From contig NC_135121.1 of NCBI RefSeq assembly GCF_050908995.1, forward strand, positions 5,766,001 through 5,830,000: DNA of 64,000 nt, written 5' to 3'. A program made the translations under genes and the position numbers. This stretch comes from Andrena cerasifolii (Eukaryota > Arthropoda > Insecta > Hymenoptera > Andrenidae). Under the pieces are notes generated by a model, which was given only the letters and a program-made list of their open reading frames with translations, was not told where the DNA came from and did no database searches. This document shows positions 1 through 12,769 of the stretch, piece after piece; the stretch's first letter is position 1, and every line of letters begins with the position of its first letter.

Positions 1-836
1 GATGTATAAGAAATATATTGAAATTAGTTATACATTTCCGACTAATTTTTTCATGTACTATTTTACTCAATTTACATTGTACAATTACCTTATTGGATTT
101 TATTGCTAGTGTGAAGTTGGTATGATGTTATGAAGTTGATGTGCACTGTGCTATTATTAAATATTATTACAATTAGATCCCATAAAAAGTTCATAAAAAT
201 TCTGAGGGAATATTCCAATTAAAATGAATTGTCGAAATTCTAGCTCAGGCAGATTTTTCCAATATTTAACAAAAAACATTAAAATTATTAAAATTGTTCA
301 AGTCTCCAGTATGTATGTAAAGGATTTCTTCAATTATACTTTTTACGTCTTAAAGTATTTCTTGCAAATTTTGAATCTGATTCAATTTTTAAACGATTAT
401 TAATTTTTATACACTTTTAGTAAGATACAAATCAGAGTATTGTAACATAAACAGCGTCATACAATAGTAATTGAAAGATGATAAAACATGAGTGTTAAAA
501 ATATTGATCTTTTAATTTGGAAAAACATTAGAATGGAATGTATTGGAAAATGAAGAAAATTAACAAAGACGAAACTGAAGTAAAGAGAGGAAAGAAATTG
601 AAATAATGGGAAGATACAATATCTCTTGCCCAAAGGCAAACTAAAGAAAAAGTGAAGCGTTTAAAAACATGGAAGGAAATAAAAGGAATGAAAAGAGGAG
701 TCAGAGGAATAAAGGATGAAGGTCAGAATGCTGACAACTGAAAAAATTAGAGAGCAGTAAAAGAGCAAAGAAATAAAGATAGCCACGGGAACACATTGGG
801 AGAATAGTAATAGTACAAATACAATATATATATATA
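1..836. other. Gene-free AT-rich stretch
   Basis: No convincing coding exon, RNA gene or repeat pair was seen here. The second half (about 470-800) is purine-rich on the plus strand and ends in a short TA run just before an inverted-repeat element. It lies downstream of the minus-strand PGRP gene, so part of it could be distal 3' flank, but no signal shows that. Confidence 0.5.
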
Positions 837-1694
837 AGGTGACTACCTAATATCGCCACTTGCTAGATCTCGTAAAGTAACCTCTAAAATTTATCGGTTA
901 TGCACTGAATTTGTACCTAAACATATGTAGGAAACATACTGTAATTGCAGCATCATGTGATCAACAATTACAGAGAGTGAAGTATTTTAGTGAATCTTAA
1001 TAGTGCAAAAATTTATTGGACTGCCACAATTTTACATCACATTCGGAGAAGGTAAGTCTAATAATTCCGTAAATGCAAGAATATCTACTAGAAAAACCTA
1101 ATTAATGATGTACTTAAGGACTGTAATCGATTAAAATATTTTTTATAATGAAAATAGCGTTTTTCTTTTAGCAGTATACGTGTTCTCAATACCGCCTACC
1201 GGAGAACAATGGTTTCGATGTTATATTTGTTACAGGTGAGGTCACTAAATGTGCGGAGCAACCGAAATAACCATTATTTGTCCAATTTCCGAACACAAGA
1301 AATAAAATATAAAAATCCTGTTTCTATATTTTTGTAAAAAAAACATTTTTTTAAATCCAATCCTAATCAAAGATTGATAAAAAAAAACATTTATAGAGCA
1401 AGAAATAATAAAAGCACCTGTGAAAATGACTTTAAAAACTCATATATACATGAATTAATCAATATTTTTTGAGTTAGTGATATCAGGTACACTTTTTCAG
1501 GACCCGATTTTTGCATGTCTTACATTTTTTGAGTTCTAATTAAAAATTTGTAGGTTTCAACGATTCTAACTTATGCTACATGAAAGATAAATAATTTCTC
1601 TTTATTTTGAAACGAACTGCATGCAAAAATATCAAATACTATTCAATTGACAGCGATTTAACTTTTGCCTGGCAATGTTAGGTACAGTCACCCT
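837..1694. mobile_element. Inverted-repeat element, family unknown
   Basis: The left end (AGGTGACTACCTAATATCGCC from about 837) is matched in inverse orientation by GGCAATGTTAGGTACAGTCACCCT ending at 1694, giving a terminal inverted repeat of roughly 22 bp with a 2-bp gap. No open reading frame of transposase size lies inside, so this would be a non-autonomous element of about 858 bp. A target duplication is not clear because the left flank is a TA run. Confidence 0.45.
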
Positions 1695-1752
1695 AAGACA
1701 TTTTGATTGGAAATTTTGATAAATTAAAAAAAGCTTGGGAAATTCAAACGCT

Positions 1753-1905
1753 CGACTCGGCTCGACCGACGGAGCATTATTCGACTCGGCTCGACCGACA
1801 GAGCATTATTCGACTCGGCTCGACCGACAGAGCATTATTCGACTCGGCTCGACCGACAGAGCATTATTCGACTCGGCTCGACCGACAGAGCATTATTCGA
1901 CTCGG
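1753..1905. repeat. 29-bp minisatellite, 5.3 copies
   Basis: Five consecutive 29-bp units start at 1753, 1782, 1811, 1840 and 1869, with an 8-bp partial copy at 1898-1905. The unit contains CGACTCGGCTCGACCGAC. Copies are identical apart from one base in the first (GACGGAG for GACAGAG). The array is GC-rich in AT-rich surroundings. Because 29 is not a multiple of three, it is open in several frames, which explains the spurious 60-74 residue frames across it. Confidence 0.95.
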
Positions 1906-2555
1906 AAAGTTTGCGCATAGTTCATGAAATAAATAAAATTAACAATAACTATTTTTTTTACTGTTTGGAATGTTAGAAATGTCGTTGACTTTTATTGAAA
2001 TCATGTTAAATACAGATTCATGTGCCGGACAAGAAAAATAGAATCTTATGTATAATTAATTCAAAATAAAAATTTCTATCAGTGCATGGTGCAATTAAAT
2101 TTTTTTTTAGAGATACAGAATTGAAAGAGCTAAAAAAGGTGACTGAAACGAACACCTTTTTCAAAAGTTTCATGCGACAGAATTCGTTGTTGAGTACTTA
2201 TTATTAGTAGTTGAAAGAGAAATTAAGAAAAGAAAAGATTCAAATGAGTATATTTAATTCCACAACAACGTAATACATATATGAAGCAAAGTAATAGAAT
2301 ATTTCAAATTAATTGTATAAATAAAAATTTGCATAGAAATTTTATAATCCACTTGTTTCATATAATGCTTAATACATCTCAATTTACAATTTCAAGTAGA
2401 ATTTAATCTAATTCATTCTGTAATTTTCAGTTCACCTTTTTAAAAAAATCATGTCCTGTACATATGATTTTCAAAGTATTTGAATCTAAAATATTAGCAT
2501 AACATTATTAACAAGAAACAATGCACAATTCAAACTCACATACGATTTAATTAAA

Positions 2556-4936
2556 CTAAGGACTAGAAACCCATTCAGTCCAGTTTTGAATTTGTTCATA
2601 AAGTCGAAATCCAGGACTTGCAGTGCTACCAACTTGTCTAGCTCCGATCACACGCACATTGTCTCGAAGTATTCCTTGCAACTTACCACAAAGGATCAAT
2701 TTGTGTGCTGCTTCTAACATTTTATCGCGTGCAGGTTTTTCTGCAATTAGAAATAGTTATTAACAATATTGTAACATGATGGAACTTGATGAAAATAAAG
2801 ACAGAATTACAAAACGAAAGAATAATGGAAATGATATACAGCAGGGTTGACTAACTGGTGGCTCGCGAGCAATGAACGGCGGAAAATACAGGAATGATCA
2901 AACTATTTCGCGGAGGGGGAATAACCAATCAACGCCAAGGTGGGAAACGAACGGCGCCACCGTCGAGCCAAACCAAGCTAGCCAAGCTGGGAAGCTGTGT
3001 TGACGCTGGTTGGCTGCGGCCTCATTTCCCTTGGCTAGCTTGGTTTGGCGGTGATGATACCATGATGGGAATCGAAAGTATGGCGTCACTTGCCTTGGCT
3101 TGGCTCGGCTCGACGGTGGCGCCGTTTTGTTTCCCACCATGGCGTCATCACCGCCAAACCAAGCTATACAGTTATTAAAAAAATAAATAATGGAAAAATA
3201 AAAGAAATTTCAATTATATTTTCAAACACCTTGATAGTTTCCGATGAAGCCAATTCCAATGGATTTTTTATTATATCCAAAAGTATGAGCTCCTTCCCGG
3301 CTCCAACCACAACCTTCATATACACTCCCATCGCCACCAATTACAAATCTGTTGAATGAATAAAAACTAGAATACTTTCATTTAAAAAATTACACGAAAT
3401 CAATTGTGATAATTAAAATGAAAATCAAGGAAACAATAAGAAATGCCATTAGATTTTTACAATTTGCAGTCACCACAATGAAATATGGAAAACTGCGGCA
3501 TTGATAAAACAACAGAAATAATTAGGTTTTATTTTAATAAATGAATAGCTATGTACTTTGAATGTAGAGGAACTAAAATTTTAGTAAAATTAAGAATTGT
3601 AAAAAATATTTGAGGCATATACAAAAAATGAGATACTTAAGAGTATCCAATGTCGTTCCATCCAAGATCGTTCACATGAAACGAGTAAATATTTTCTACT
3701 CTAGCAACACACTGAGCCCTGTCACTACATTCTGGGGTAACAGTGTGATGAATTACAACGTAAGGAATGGGTAATATCAGGTAATTCACATCAACTGTTT
3801 CTTGTGTATTACGTTTCCATTTGACAATTGTCGGACAATTTTCATCTTCTGCAAAGTGTAAAAAATTGTTTTAATTTTTACTTTATAAATTTAACACATC
3901 TCAACAAATTAACATTAAAATTATAACTACTTCTTTGAAAGAGATACGTGTGTACATATATGGCTAAAGTATGTTTCGCTTAATCTACAGGTTGGCCCTG
4001 TTATTCTTATTACCTTCAACATTTCCAGAAAATATGACTGACAGTGAGATTTCTGAAGGTCATGCTTCTCCAAATTTTAAAACTATCCATATATTTGTAA
4101 ACGGAACTGCACATTTTTGTTGACTATTACAGCGTTATAATTATCGTTAAAGCGAAATCAACGATTCAGTAGCGTAACCTTCAGGCCCCCAGGGCCCCAT
4201 TTTCCACAAAAAAAATTATGATTTCATCGAAATACTATATTTTTTTTTGTTCCCCACAATTTTCAAACCACACGCTCGTAAATGTATTTGTAATTCTGTT
4301 ATGTGCAAACAGTGTCCCAGAATGTTTGCCACCTGGGCCTTTTTCCTTATATCCGCCACTGCACGGAACTGTTACCGATCGGGAGCGTGTACAGATTTTT
4401 AATAATTTATAACGAGTAATGAAATAGTGTGGCAACTGGTAATTCTAAGTTATTGTTTTTCACATTCGTTATTATCATCTTAAAAGACAATATTTTAATT
4501 AAGATATTCTGAAATATCGTTTTTCGCGTCGAAGGTCAATCGAAGGTCACGCTGTTATATCATCAGATTCACCCGGACGTTGAAGCTTAGTAATTCTGTA
4601 TTATTAAAATATAAAATCTCGTGCAGAGAAAGACGAATAATTTTAAAAATGGATAAATTCCTTTTCATCGGATTCCCTTTTTTTAAATATAAATTAAATG
4701 TCCATGGGACGTTAAAATTTTCGTGTCATTAAAATAAGTAATAGCTATATAGGATTATAAAAGGATAATATATGGGGTAATAGCCATAATAAAAGAGAGA
4801 GAGTCGCAAATTATTCAGTTTATACAATTATTATCAAATAATTATTTAATATTATTCAGAAATATTTAAAAGATAACTTACGTGCAATACAGACACCAAC
4901 AAGGCAGAAAAAAATAGTAATTATTTTCACTCGCAT
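2556..4936 (-). CDS. Peptidoglycan recognition protein, short secreted type, probably non-catalytic; splice donor damaged
   Basis: Four exons on the minus strand: 4882-4936, 3641-3848, 3230-3348 and 2556-2740, together 567 nt (188 residues). Exon 1 encodes a signal peptide (MRVKIITIFFCLVGVCIA). The rest is one PGRP/amidase-2 domain: IHHT at 51-54, the paired Cys59/Cys65, GWNDIGY at 81-87, IGGDG at 91-95, and SPG at 169-171. Zinc amidases of this family carry H..T.C in the last motif. Here that motif is Ala161, Thr167 and Ser169, so two ligands are missing and the protein should bind rather than cut peptidoglycan, as in Toll-pathway receptors such as PGRP-SA. Intron 2 begins TTAAGTAT (from 3640) where GTAAGTAT is expected. 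The only nearby GT, 4 nt further in, brings an in-frame TAA. All other splice sites are canonical. It may be a recent pseudogene, a rare allele or a base-call error. Family assignment is firm; function is inferred. Confidence 0.9.
2842..3175. repeat. Palindromic GC-rich repeat in PGRP intron 3
   Basis: Arms at about 2941-2990 and 3094-3140 are inverted copies of each other (sharing GGCGCCACCGTCGAGCC). A second inverted pair containing CTTGGTTTGGCGGTGATG lies at 3038-3057 and 3147-3167. The segment is much richer in GC than the intron around it. The left edge CAGGGTTGACTAACTGG resembles hAT termini, but no matching right end was found. It explains the three short overlapping open frames here. 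Confidence 0.6.
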
Positions 4937-5538
4937 GTCTTCAAAATTGGGATGAAGGTTCCACTATATAACAAAAGTAGAAGATTACTGTACCATCTCG
5001 TTTAAATGTTATTTTGAAAATGATGCGAAGTATCGAACAGTCTACACTCGATGTCGGAGACTGACGGAGACTCACTCAGCGATTAAAGATCGCGTATCTT
5101 GACCCCCCGTATTTCTTTCTTTCTTTTGTATTTTATTGACATACAAATGAGAAAGCAAGGCGATATATTACTTCATATGTAACAATGCTGCAATGAAATA
5201 ACGTAATAAACGTTTAGGGGAAATTTCTTTTTCGTAAAATAACTAGGAAGCAGACTTTTTATACAATTTTATAATAAAATCATTCTGCAGTTCGATATAC
5301 CGATCTTTCGTATGTGTTACTCCTATGTTAATTAAACTCTTTAGTTTAATACTTTTCTTTAGCACTCAAAATTAATTACTCCCACAGATAACACACAGAC
5401 GCACAGTGGTCGGGCGTATGGGGGATTTCTCGATATTTTTGAATAATTTTTTGTTACTTCTTAAACATCGAACTTACTGTAATACTAACAAAACAAATAA
5501 TTTACTATGACTTTTTTTACACATAATATTATTGATGA

Positions 5539-5673
5539 CGATATAAACTAATATTTACAATATTTACAAAATTTATATATATATATAGATTTTGTAAATA
5601 TTTTTAAACTAACATAACTGTTGTACATAAAGTAACGTATTACTTACGTATGTTAAAATATTAGTTTATATCG
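5539..5673. mobile_element. AT-rich MITE, 135 bp
   Basis: CGATATAAACTAATATTT at the left is inverted as AAATATTAGTTTATATCG at the right. A smaller inverted pair (TTACAAAAT / ATTTTGTAA) sits around a central TA run. No coding capacity. It lies upstream of the PGRP gene. Confidence 0.55.
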
Positions 5674-6001
5674 TATATATGTGAAACTAGATAAGAGCTG
5701 CGGACGAGTTGGTAGGAATTATGTGACATGGGACAAAACGGTCCTCGCAGCATTTCGTGCAATTCGTGACCGACCATAGACTCGTGCACACGTTACATTT
5801 TCATTTACAGTGTTGGAAAAATTTCCGATGTCGAAGTTAGCTGGAATGATCTTCACCATTGCATTTAGCGATATGTATTTACAAGCATGTAAAGGAATTG
5901 ACGGAAGGATGGTTATATATCCAAATCCCTTTTAATGATTACGTTTATTTCGACATTGAGTGTACAAAAGTCGTGTTGTGCTCTCGAGCGGCGCGTTAAC
6001 G

Positions 6002-6551
6002 CAGGGGGACCAAGCCGTCTTTGTTTGGCTGAAGTTTTCCCGTTTAGTTAGCACCGCATTGGTAGGAGGCGCTAGGTACATCACACACACATACCTACGT
6101 GTATCAGTGAGCACGACACACAACCTTTCGACGTTGGTGAAATGTTACCATGACGACCGTCGTCATTTAGAAATGTTTGGCGCAGCCACGAGGAAGTGTC
6201 CTCACTTTCCCTGGTTTACCCTTTCTAAGGCCGTCTGACCATGGATTGTCGCGTCAGTGACGCGTATGCAGCAGATAGAAGGATATACAAAGCAATTGAA
6301 TATATTTTCTTTTCCTAAGAAAAGAAGAAATATTCAATTTCAATGTTTATCCTTCTATCTGCTGCATACGTGTCGCTGGCGCGACGATCCGTGGACAGGT
6401 TTTAAAGTAAACGGTACATTACACGTATACACATACACATACGTCCCGATTCACACCAATTCACACATTCACAGTTTAGTACGCACCTCATTGGTAGGAG
6501 GCGCTACAAACTCTGCTTCAACTTTCGTAAGAGGGAAGCTTGGCCCCCCTG
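6002..6551. mobile_element. hAT-type non-autonomous element, copy 1
   Basis: 550 bp with terminal inverted repeats CAGGGGGACCAAGC and GCTTGGCCCCCCTG. CAGGG ends plus 8-bp target duplications are the hAT signature. An inner inverted repeat of about 60 bp per arm (6246-6390, sharing ATGCAGCAGATAGAAGGAT) forms a strong hairpin. A direct repeat CATTGGTAGGAGGCGCTA occurs at about 6056 and 6489. No transposase is present; the 107-codon frame starting at 6257 is a by-product of the inverted repeat. Confidence 0.85.
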
Positions 6552-7564
6552 GTGCCACCTCTGAAGTAACAACTTCGTGAAAGAACTGTGACTTGTGTTG
6601 CGCACTGTATGTTTAAAAACGGTAACTCTGAGAACCATATTCCACCGATTCATACAGGTCGGTAAAGTTAATAGACATGAAAAATAACTGCCCCTGCTAA
6701 GAAAAATGAAAACACTGCAAATGAAGAATTGCATACTAAATTACTTTTCAATTACTAAATAAACGAAATCGATCCAAATACGATCGCATTCTTTATCCTT
6801 ATCACCGACCCACGGTAAAAAGTATCTCTTACCTCGCCATAATTGGTTTCAACACAGACGAGGTACAGCATAGACCTATCACCTTATAGATGTTCGTGTC
6901 GCCACCCAAACTGTATTACCGACCCATAATTTGAGGTCTGAATGTAGTGGCATCTGCTCATGAACAGCGTTCAACTCAGCAACTACTCTGACATGTGTTG
7001 AAAGGCTGAAAGGTGTTTGCGTACTTGCATACGTGTGACTCGTTTAGAGAGAGAGTTTGGCACAGGTAGGCTTTTGCTACGCTATGCTTTGGCTCGGTTT
7101 GTCAACGACTCACGCGGATTTTTCTCCGAAAATCCATTTCAGGGATCAAGACACTATGAAGCACAAAAATGGTATTTCTTCAAAGCCCATGCAAGCTATA
7201 AGTTGCAAGATGACATTGTTTATTAGTACTTTGCGTGTAGTAGAACCTTTTCACGTATCGTACGCCGAAAAGTATTAAAAATTCACGCTGTTACTGACAT
7301 TCCCGCAAGATTCTAATGCACTTTTGAAGTAATAATAATTGGATATTACTGGCTACGAGTATTAGTTTATGGCCAACACTAAAATTTACAGTAAAATCTA
7401 ATTCTTAAAAGACTCGCAGAAGGTTGCATGATGCACGAGTGTCGTGGTGTGCATGGATGCAACTGCAAGTCGAGTTACTTTTGAAACCCGCATTGGGAAA
7501 TAAAATTTTGTCTAGCGCTGAGAAATTCATCGGTTCAGTGAAGTGGGTGCACGTCATAGTTCAT

Positions 7565-7795
7565 ATTGTCTCGTGATTTCTCAATTCGCGCATAAATTTC
7601 ATCGATTACTGGACCATGTGGGAGGCCTTTTAACAGGATTCCATTTAGATATACCCGTTACCTAGAAGACTTTTTCAGAAACTGAAGGACGTTTAAAAAC
7701 AGGAAGTGCTTCTGTAATCGTGTGCAATGCGATTGTAGAGTCAGTGCCTGTGCCTGCCAAAAAGTGTTTCATAGAGTACCGTGGTTCTATCGTAT
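7565..7795. repeat. Degenerate 0.5-kb-family repeat, outlying copy
   Basis: Shares with the 9330-10570 tandem group the ordered motifs ATAAATTTCATCGATTACTGGACCATG, a stretch ending AGTGCTTCTGTAATC, and GTGTGCAATGCGATTGTAGAGTCAGTG. Spacing between motifs is conserved though many bases differ. Confidence 0.6.
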
Positions 7796-8659
7796 ACTTC
7801 GTCGATCTTAGTAACTAAGGGGGAGAAACAAGTATGTCACTCATATTTCTCCAAATATTCCTGCAACTATTCATTTACACCAAGTTCCACTAAAATGTAT
7901 TTATTCATTATAAATAATACTAGATGATATGTATAAGCATTAACATTAATGTATCGAACAATTAAACATTGAGAATAAAAGAGAATTCATTCGGCGTAGA
8001 GAATCATTTGCAAATTCAAGATCAAATGTTACTAATTGCTTGATATCTCAAGTTCTATCGATCAAAGTTAATAATAATTTCTACTGGGCGGTTAGGGTAA
8101 ATGTTGTTAACATTATTTGTCATAGCAATAGCCAATGGAACGTATATTTTAGCAGAAAATCCATTTTTGCCGAAGAATTCGTTGGATTTCGCAATTGTAA
8201 TTAACCGTCGACCTTGTTTTGATCGGGAGACATCGTTCCTCGAAGTCTAGATAAGGAGCTCACAGAGCTTCATGTACTCAGGCGTCGTCCATCCTCCGAG
8301 CCTGGAGGACTTCCGGGGACCCTGGAGTTGCCGAGCTACCTGGACCTACTGGACTTGCTGAGGACCTGGTCAGGGTTTCAACTCGGGTCCATCCCCCTCC
8401 CCCCGATGCAGCCGAGCCACCTGGAGAGGCGGATTCAGGAGCCTTTCTTGGAGGGGGCGAAATATGTAAAAGTACATAAGTACATTTTTTAACCCTCTTT
8501 CACAAGATTTAAAATTTGCTTGTAACTTATGTTTTAATATCTCAATCTGATACTGTAACCTAAATAATTAAATTCACATTAATTATAATTCTGTATAAAT
8601 AATTAAATTCACATTAATTATTTATACAGAATTATACACAATGTCATAATATTTTCTAT

Positions 8660-8690
8660 TTTATTACTCTTGGGGGGGGGGGGCGATCTG
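8660..8690. repeat. Poly-G run
   Basis: An uninterrupted run of about a dozen G lies near 8671-8683, in an otherwise AT-rich stretch. A TA dinucleotide run follows at about 8754-8770. Length in the true genome is uncertain because such runs are hard to sequence. Confidence 0.6.
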
Positions 8691-9329
8691 CAGAAATAGC
8701 AGTGCAACTTTTCAACTCGTTCAATCTTCCTACATGCTACCGAATAAAACGATTATATATATATATATATGTATTAAATTCTAGATAAAAGTTTTAGTAT
8801 CGCGTTTTAAACATTCTAAACAATTTTTCTTTAATTTCACAATCATTCGAGATGCTTAATGTTTTGCATGCAAGTTACGCTTCTCAAGTTTAAATATTTC
8901 ATATGAGTTTTATGAATCTTCTCTTATTAATAGTTATTACATTCGAGTCATTAGATTTTCTGAATAAAACATAAATAGGCAGTCTCTCTACGGGCCTCGA
9001 AACGCTGCGACCTCCTCGTAGCGAGACCTGGTAATTGGTGAGAACAGAGCCGATGCGATTGCTGCGATTGTCAAATATCCTAAATAAGTAGATAGATACA
9101 AGAATTTCTTTAAATAGTAATACTTTGATATAATGTAAAAATAAATGTAACTCGAAATGTTTGAATAAATCATTCCTTCCCTTCCTTCCACATGTATAAA
9201 TATATAAAATAAAGTAATGTGGAATTCTCAAGATATGTGAAATAATGGAGTTCAATAACGACGTTCACCAAAGTCGGAGGACGGATCGGACGGATGAACA
9301 TTTAAAATGCCATGGTATACCTATCTTAA

Positions 9330-10570
9330 TGTATTATTTCCATCGATTACTGGAATATGTGGGAGGTCGATCGTCCAGATTCTACTGCAATACACTAAAA
9401 ATAAGTATCTGGAAGACTTTTTTGAAAACACTGTACTCGAGTCCGATCACATCTCCTCAACTTTGAAAGACATATATGTATACATAGAAAGAGCAGGGTG
9501 CATGGCTGCAGCTGCGAAAAGTACATATTTCGCAATGGACATTGCGATATAGAATTATTTCCGGCCTTTGTGAAATTTCAACTTCCATGGGAAACAGTTG
9601 AGGTCGACAGCAACCTCTACCAATGTGACAACATTCACGAAAGGTGTAAGCTGACAGTTCGACTTCAACCGCGGCAGCGATCGGATCAGTGAATGTACCT
9701 GCATATTATTTCGTGATTTCTCGATTCGTGCATCAATTTCATCGATTACTGGACTATGTATGAGGCCGTTTAACAAGATTCTGCTGCATTACACTCAATA
9801 CCAAGATGCCTTTATGGAAACATTTTACGCGAGCCCGAACACTACTTCCCACTGCTGAGAGATGTTTAGAAACGTGATGTGCTTTTGTGACCGCGTGCAA
9901 TGCGATTTTAGAGTCAGTACATATTTCGCGATAAAGTATTTCATAGAGCACTGTGTGGACGCGAGTGCAGAGTCAATGTTTTGCGCATACAGAACTATTT
10001 AAGTGAAAGCACCGGTGCTCTAAGTGATTTTTCATCGTGGAATTACTGTGTCTACATAAAATTATTTCTGGCCTTGACGAATTTCCAGTTAGCTGGGAGT
10101 CGGTCGAGCGCCATAACACCGCCAACAACCCCTACGTCACAACATTGCCAAGCGGTGTCACCTCTGTCAGTTCGACTTTACTCGCGACGGTGATCGCATC
10201 AGTGAGTGCGTGTACATATTATTTCGTGATTTCTCCATTCCTGCATAAATTTCATCGATAACTGGACTATGTGGGAGATCGTTCAACGAGATTCCACTAC
10301 ATTACACTCAGTACCTAGAGGACTATTTTGGAAACGCTTTACTCGAGTCCGAACACATCTTTCCACTGTTGAGATATGTTTAAAAACATGAACTGCTTTT
10401 GTAATCGTGTGCAATGCGATTGTAGAATCAGTGCTTATTTCGCGATAAAGTATTCGATAGTGCACAGTGGCCCTGCGTATTAGTAATGTGAACGCGAACG
10501 TAAAGTCAGTGTTTTAACGCATCTAGAATTAATTCAGAGCACCAGTGCTCCTATTGCTTTTTCATCGCGA
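9330..10570. repeat. Degenerate tandem repeat, about 0.51-kb unit
   Basis: CATCGATTACTGG-type motifs start at about 9340, 9737 and 10251; the last two are 514 bp apart, and the AATTATTTC-GGCCTT motif recurs at 9553 and 10066 (513 bp). Each unit carries, in order, CATCGAT(T/A)ACTGG, GTGCAATGCGATT-TAGA, ATTTCGCGATAAAGTATT, and an AGCACC-GGTGCT-type palindrome followed by TTTTTCATCG. The repeats are clearly older than the near-identical 1.7-kb repeats downstream. Confidence 0.7.
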
Positions 10571-11492
10571 AAGTAATGTGACATATTTGGAAGTGTGACA
10601 CATTCTATGGGGTACTGACCCTGCAACTGCTGGACATTCGCCTGCAGATCGAATAGCTACTGCTAAAAGGGGATGCTTGTCAGTGAGACTATTTTCAACG
10701 AACGGTGAGTGATACTTTTTCATTCTTTGAATTTTTCTGTATGCTATCGAACATAATGATTACTGTAGCGAGCATAGTGACCACGAATACGTACTTAGTA
10801 CTCGCGAATAGTAAAATTTAATGCGTGTACTTCCAAATGTTTAATACACGTAGAAAAATACAATGAATAAATTTTAAATTCGCGATAGGAGTTTTAATAT
10901 CGCGTTTCAAACATTCTAAACTTCTTTTCTTTAATTTCACAATCATTCCGGATGCTTAATGTATCGAATACGAGTAACATTTCTGAAGTTGAACTCTTTC
11001 GTGCGAGTTCTTTCAAATCTTCTCTCTTAACAGTAATTACATTCGAGTCATTAGATTCTCTTAATAAACAATGACAGTAATTTTTGGTACTACTTGGTTA
11101 TTATGCTCGCTAGTTTTGCTTGCCCGTTGCATGTGCTAAATATTAAGACACACTGGTAGTAATATTACGAGAAATCAAAAATTGCCACTCTTACCACCTG
11201 ATATCTCGACCTCAAATGGTCCCTTTATAAAATAACAGTATAATAATAAATGACTGCCGCCAAAGTGGCTGCTATATGAACTTAAATTTCTTTCTCCCTT
11301 GCATAAAAATAACTTTAAGCCACTAAACCTACAAATTTTATACATCGCGGAAGAACTTGCACATGTGCTTAGTTTTAACTAGCCATAGTCCTAGAGTCCA
11401 TTAAGTTTTAATTTAAGAACTTTAGTCGTAAGAATTTTTCCAAATTTTCAAAAATGCATTGGTCGAATATGGACCAGAAATATTTCGTAGAA

Positions 11493-11668
11493 ATGGGTCA
11501 CTTTCGTAGGTACCTCCGCGTTGGTGTGCCTGGACTTGGTAACGTTTTCCAATGCATTGCGTCTTGCAAAACGTTGTCAAGCTGAAGCCTACGATCTAGT
11601 TTAAGGGTCCAGATCAAGCCAAACTTACATTCGGTGAGTTTGGTTCGGTCTGGACATCTATTCAGAAA
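11493..11668. repeat. 175-bp direct repeat, copy A
   Basis: Matches 18528-18703 across its length with scattered differences, sharing GGGTCACTTTCGTAGGTACC, AAGCCTACGATCTAGTTTAA and GTGAGTTTGGTTCGGTCT. The pair brackets the tandem array. Confidence 0.8.
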
Positions 11669-12718
11669 TGCACTTGCGTACTTCGAGCGATAAGCTTTTG
11701 TTCCGCCTCGTTCTTTTTAAATATAAGAGTGCCAAACACACCCTTCTAGAAATACAATTCGCCTTCGATCACTGATTTCTATTTCGCGCATGGTGTTCTC
11801 GCCCTTCATAGGCCGGCTGTGCTGGGTACAACTTATTACGGCTTTACACAGAGGACCATTGTTAGACGAAGATGTGCGACAGTTCTCGTTCTCGGTCACG
11901 CTCGCCATGGCTGTGTAAAGTCGTGATATGGAGCATGCCATGTAGAAACGAAATTTCGGTGGATCGAGGGTGAATGTTCGCGTCGCGCCGCGCCTTTCGG
12001 TCCTTTAGTCGTTTAGTCTCTTTTGCAATCTCAATCGGGAGATTCTTAGCTTTCGCATATCCCTCGAAAGTTACGCAAGTGCATATTTGCAATAGATTAT
12101 GCCACTAGGGCTCATTGTAAAGAGTGCGATAGGCTAGATTTAAGGGTAGAGGTACGCTTGCTTGTTGAGAGTGACGCCTTTTACCTTTGCTTTTGCTTAC
12201 AATTAGCTTCACCGTGCACCGTGTCGTTTCGCATTTAGTATACTTTTACAGACTTGTCATAGTGTATTTTCTATTTCCTACTTTCAATTCTCTTTTCTTT
12301 TTTTCCGGTAATATAATTCGCTCTCGGGAGAGATCTTGAATTAGCACAAGATGCTCGGGCACGATACACTCGCCTGTGCAAATTGTCGGCTTTGTGATGG
12401 GAGCGCGTATTGCAGCTGCATGTGATTTAATTGTGAGGCGGGCTGCTGTGAGTCTGACCCCTCAGGCGCGGCCCCTAGTGGGGAACTCCCGTTAATGGGG
12501 GGCTGGATGAATGGTGGTCGCGTATTAGCGTTTTGTCTGTGCAACTGCAATGCGTGAGTGTATCGAGCAGCTCGAGATCTCTCGCGACGGCGAATCCGTG
12601 TCCGTTTTTCAATTCTTTTTCTATCTCTGCAATGAGATACTTAGCGTCTATTTGTCACTTGAAACCAGTGCAAGTGTGCCTCTAAAATACGCGAAAGAAA
12701 TTGTAATGGCATATGTGT

Positions 12719-12753
12719 AGAAAGATCGACGAGAACCTCTCGTCTATCTTTCT
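12719..12753. ncRNA. Hairpin A of a homologous pair (structure candidate only)
   Basis: AGAAAGAT and GACGAG pair with CTCGTC and ATCTTTCT around an AACC loop, with one unpaired base on each side of the stem. A homologous hairpin at 18361-18395 keeps the outer stem through a matched A-T to G-C change. Transcription is unknown. Confidence 0.35.
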
Positions 12754-12769
12754 TACGCGCGCATGCTAA

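Noticed and set aside
1703..1927. Repetitive protein DSARPTEHYSTRL-type
   Set aside because: Translation of the 29-bp minisatellite, open in more than one frame.
4165..4356. Transposon in PGRP intron 1 between CAGTAGCG and CGCCACTG
   Set aside because: Only the outer 8 bp roughly mirror each other and flanks do not match; GC-rich GGGCCCC blocks look transposon-like but boundaries cannot be supported.
5217..5227. GGGGAAATTTC as an NF-kappaB site for the PGRP promoter
   Set aside because: Only a loose match to the insect consensus and single; too weak to annotate.
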